Assembly (NCBI GenBank): GCA_002437565.1
Contig: DJQL01000033.1
Location: forward strand, 19,843-27,437
DNA from: Prevotella sp. UBA6387
GTDB lineage: Bacteria; Bacteroidota; Bacteroidia; Bacteroidales; Bacteroidaceae
Length of the DNA stretch: 7,595 bases
Direction: 5' to 3'
Under the pieces are notes generated by a model. It was not told where the DNA came from, made no database searches, and was given only the letters and a program-made list of their open reading frames with translations. This document shows positions 6,580-7,595 of the stretch, one piece after another. How positions within the stretch are numbered: the first letter of the stretch is position 1; the number at the start of each line of letters is the position of its first letter. The translations under genes and the position numbers were made by a program.

Positions 6580-7437
6580 CTACTCAGCCCTAAGCCCCGC
6601 GGGGCCTGCTTGTTGATAAACTTTCTCTTCCACCCAGGCAGCCCATTCCTTAGGCTTGCGGCTCTTGTCGAAAGTCTGCCAAGGTATAGGCTTGCCTATC
6701 ACCACACGGAACGGCTTGTGACGGTTGCGGTACATCTCGTCGACAAGGAAAAGCATGGCTATGTTAACCTTAATCCCCAAACGCTCCTGCCAGCGCGCTA
6801 TGCGGTAGAACCGCGAGGAGTTGTGGCCGCTGAAATAGATTGGCACCACATCGCGGTGATACTGCACGCTTTTCGAAACGAACGTTTTCTTCCAGGGAAT
6901 GTCGTGTACGTGACCGTCGATGATACGGGAATTGAGACCGGCGGGAAACATGATTATGTGGTTGTCGCTATTGAAAGCCGACTCCACGGCATCGGCGAAA
7001 CTCGCCCCGTTGCGGCCAGTCTTGTTGATTCCCACGCATACGGGGCGCAAGCCAGGGAGAAACATCAACAGGTCGTTGACCAGATACCGGAACCTGCCAT
7101 CATAGTGTCTCCCGATAATCGAGCCAAGGCACACGCCGTCTTGCCCCCCAAGCGGATGGTTGCTCACGAAAATGTAGCGCTTGCCGTCGCTCTTGTCGGG
7201 AAGGTTCTCCTTGCCTTCAATGGTGAGCCGCATGTCGAGATACTTCACGCATTCCTCAAGCCACTCAGTGCCCTCCTGTCCGCGATGCTCATCAAGAAAA
7301 GCGTTGACCTCGTCCTCGTGTATGAGACGACGAAGCCATGCCACGAGAAAGCGCGGCACGTATCGGGCCTTGTCGCCCATCTTGCTGCGCAATATTCCCT
7401 CTAAATCGATTGTCTTTACTATGCTTTTCTCTGCCAT
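6580..7437 (-). CDS. glsA: PlsC-like 1-acyl-glycerol-phosphate-type O-acyltransferase, probable GlsA
   Basis: The protein has 285 residues and belongs to the lysophospholipid acyltransferase (PlsC) superfamily. Signatures are: NHPLGGQDG (93-101), the catalytic His-Asp block, with His94 and Asp100 five residues apart instead of the usual four; GINKTGRN (136-143); FPAGLNSR (164-171), the substrate-binding block, with Ala where many PlsC enzymes have Glu; WKKTFV (182-187); and VVPIYFSGHNSSRF (197-210). No strong membrane helix is seen, so it is probably a peripheral inner-membrane enzyme. Paired with a GNAT N-acyltransferase, it would add the second acyl chain to an N-acyl amino acid, as GlsA does for glycine lipids in Bacteroides. 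A plain phospholipid role is the main alternative. I start it at the ATG at 7437. A TTG at 7464 is in frame but would overlap the promoter box. Confidence 0.83.
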   Translation of the reverse strand: MAEKSIVKTIDLEGILRSKMGDKARYVPRFLVAWLRRLIHEDEVNAFLDEHRGQEGTEWLEECVKYLDMRLTIEGKENLPDKSDGKRYIFVSNHPLGGQDGVCLGSIIGRHYDGRFRYLVNDLLMFLPGLRPVCVGINKTGRNGASFADAVESAFNSDNHIIMFPAGLNSRIIDGHVHDIPWKKTFVSKSVQYHRDVVPIYFSGHNSSRFYRIARWQERLGIKVNIAMLFLVDEMYRNRHKPFRVVIGKPIPWQTFDKSRKPKEWAAWVEEKVYQQAGPAGLRAE

Positions 7438-7452
7438 AACAAAACTACGTTG

Positions 7453-7460
7453 CAAAAATA
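7453..7460 (-). promoter_or_regulatory. Putative -7 box of the acyltransferase operon
   Basis: The minus strand reads TATTTTTG, fitting TAnnTTTG, 15 bases before the ATG at 7437. The predicted leader is about 8-12 bases. The flanking DNA is rich in A/T runs, so chance matches are easy. No -33 TTTG is seen at normal spacing; one at 7494-7497 is too far away. Confidence 0.42.
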
Positions 7461-7540
7461 CCAATTATTTTTTATTTCTTTTCATTTCATACGCAAAAAT
7501 GTGAAAAATATTTCGTGGCAGTTATGGCATGAAATCATGG

Positions 7541-7567
7541 GCGTGAAGACACGTTTCGGCTTCACGC
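7541..7567. repeat. Inverted repeat, 8-base arms
   Basis: GCGTGAAG (7541-7548) and CTTCACGC (7560-7567) are perfect inverted copies with an 11-base loop. The right arm is part of the first unit of the adjoining tandem repeat, and a second copy of the arm lies at 7582-7589. No T-run follows on either strand, so it is not a typical intrinsic terminator. It lies over 100 bases upstream of the acyltransferase operon and could be a protein-binding site or a repeat element. Confidence 0.55.
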
Positions 7568-7595
7568 TTGAATCGCGTCGCCTTCACGCTTGAAT
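7552..7595. repeat. 22-base tandem repeat, two units, truncated by window edge
   Basis: Units at 7552-7573 and 7574-7595 match at 19 of 22 positions. Their last 13 bases, TTCACGCTTGAAT, are identical. Each unit holds a quasi-palindrome, TTCA-CGCT-TGAA. The array reaches the end of the window and may continue. The period is not a multiple of three and the region shows no coding signal. Confidence 0.65.

Noticed and set aside
6202..7404. 400-codon open frame on the plus strand across both acyltransferase genes
   Set aside because: It is antisense to two genes with clear catalytic motifs, its product has no recognisable domain, and its composition (His/Val/Leu-rich) is what a reverse-strand shadow of GC-rich codons gives.
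7438..7464. Upstream TTG start for the PlsC-like gene
   Set aside because: It would place the -7 box inside the coding region. The ATG at 7437 starts a normal N-terminus.
7528..7539. Small inverted repeat CATGA-AA-TCATG
   Set aside because: Five-base arms with a two-base loop are easily due to chance, with no second copy in the window to support an operator.
7541..7567. Intrinsic terminator
   Set aside because: The stem is present, but there is no T-run on either strand and the loop is 11 bases.
7537..7593. Short plus-strand open frame of 18 codons across the repeats
   Set aside because: It is formed by repeat DNA with a 22-base period, which breaks frame in a longer array, and it lacks a ribosome-binding site.
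7541..7595. Start of a CRISPR array
   Set aside because: The units are directly adjacent with no unique spacers, and no cas gene is in the window.

Overview
The window looks like a stretch of ordinary Bacteroidota (Bacteroidales, probably Prevotellaceae-like) chromosome. This rests on three things. Two or three upstream regions carry exact matches to the Bacteroidota -7 promoter box TAnnTTTG. The gene order dUTPase - TPR protein - DUF4292 lipoprotein - EnvC-like protein is typical of the phylum. A PlsC-like and a hemolysin-type GNAT acyltransferase are paired, resembling the glycine-lipid genes of Bacteroides. I see no phage, insertion sequence, CRISPR array, tRNA or rRNA. Genus-level assignment is a guess.

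Left part (1-4113, all minus strand, transcribed right to left): a tightly packed four-gene operon. dut (3676-4113) encodes dUTP diphosphatase. It overlaps a 590-residue exported TPR-repeat protein (1907-3679), which overlaps a DUF4292 lipoprotein (1008-1907). That gene abuts an EnvC-like coiled-coil murein hydrolase activator (from 1007), which runs off the left edge. Every junction has zero gap or an overlap of 1-4 bases, so translational coupling is likely. The operon joins nucleotide-pool cleaning to three envelope proteins.

Middle (4114-5577): a 126-base AT-rich region divides dut (minus) from dgt (plus). Each side has a perfect -7 box. dgt encodes an HD-domain dGTP triphosphohydrolase, so two dNTP-sanitising enzymes diverge from one control region. 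dgt also has a clear Shine-Dalgarno sequence, which is not usual in this phylum.

Right part (5578-7595): dgt converges with a two-gene minus-strand operon, a PlsC-like O-acyltransferase (6580-7437, glsA-like) followed by a GNAT N-acyltransferase (5590-6558, glsB-like). Together they probably make acylated amino-acid (glycine) lipids. The last 131 bases hold the promoter of this operon. They also hold two copies of a 22-base tandem repeat plus an inverted repeat, running off the right edge.

All seven genes match known families, and I found no convincing new multigene system. The points most worth checking are the edge repeat array, the shared dut/dgt promoter region, the possibly leaderless dut transcript, and the H-x5-D motif in the PlsC-like enzyme.
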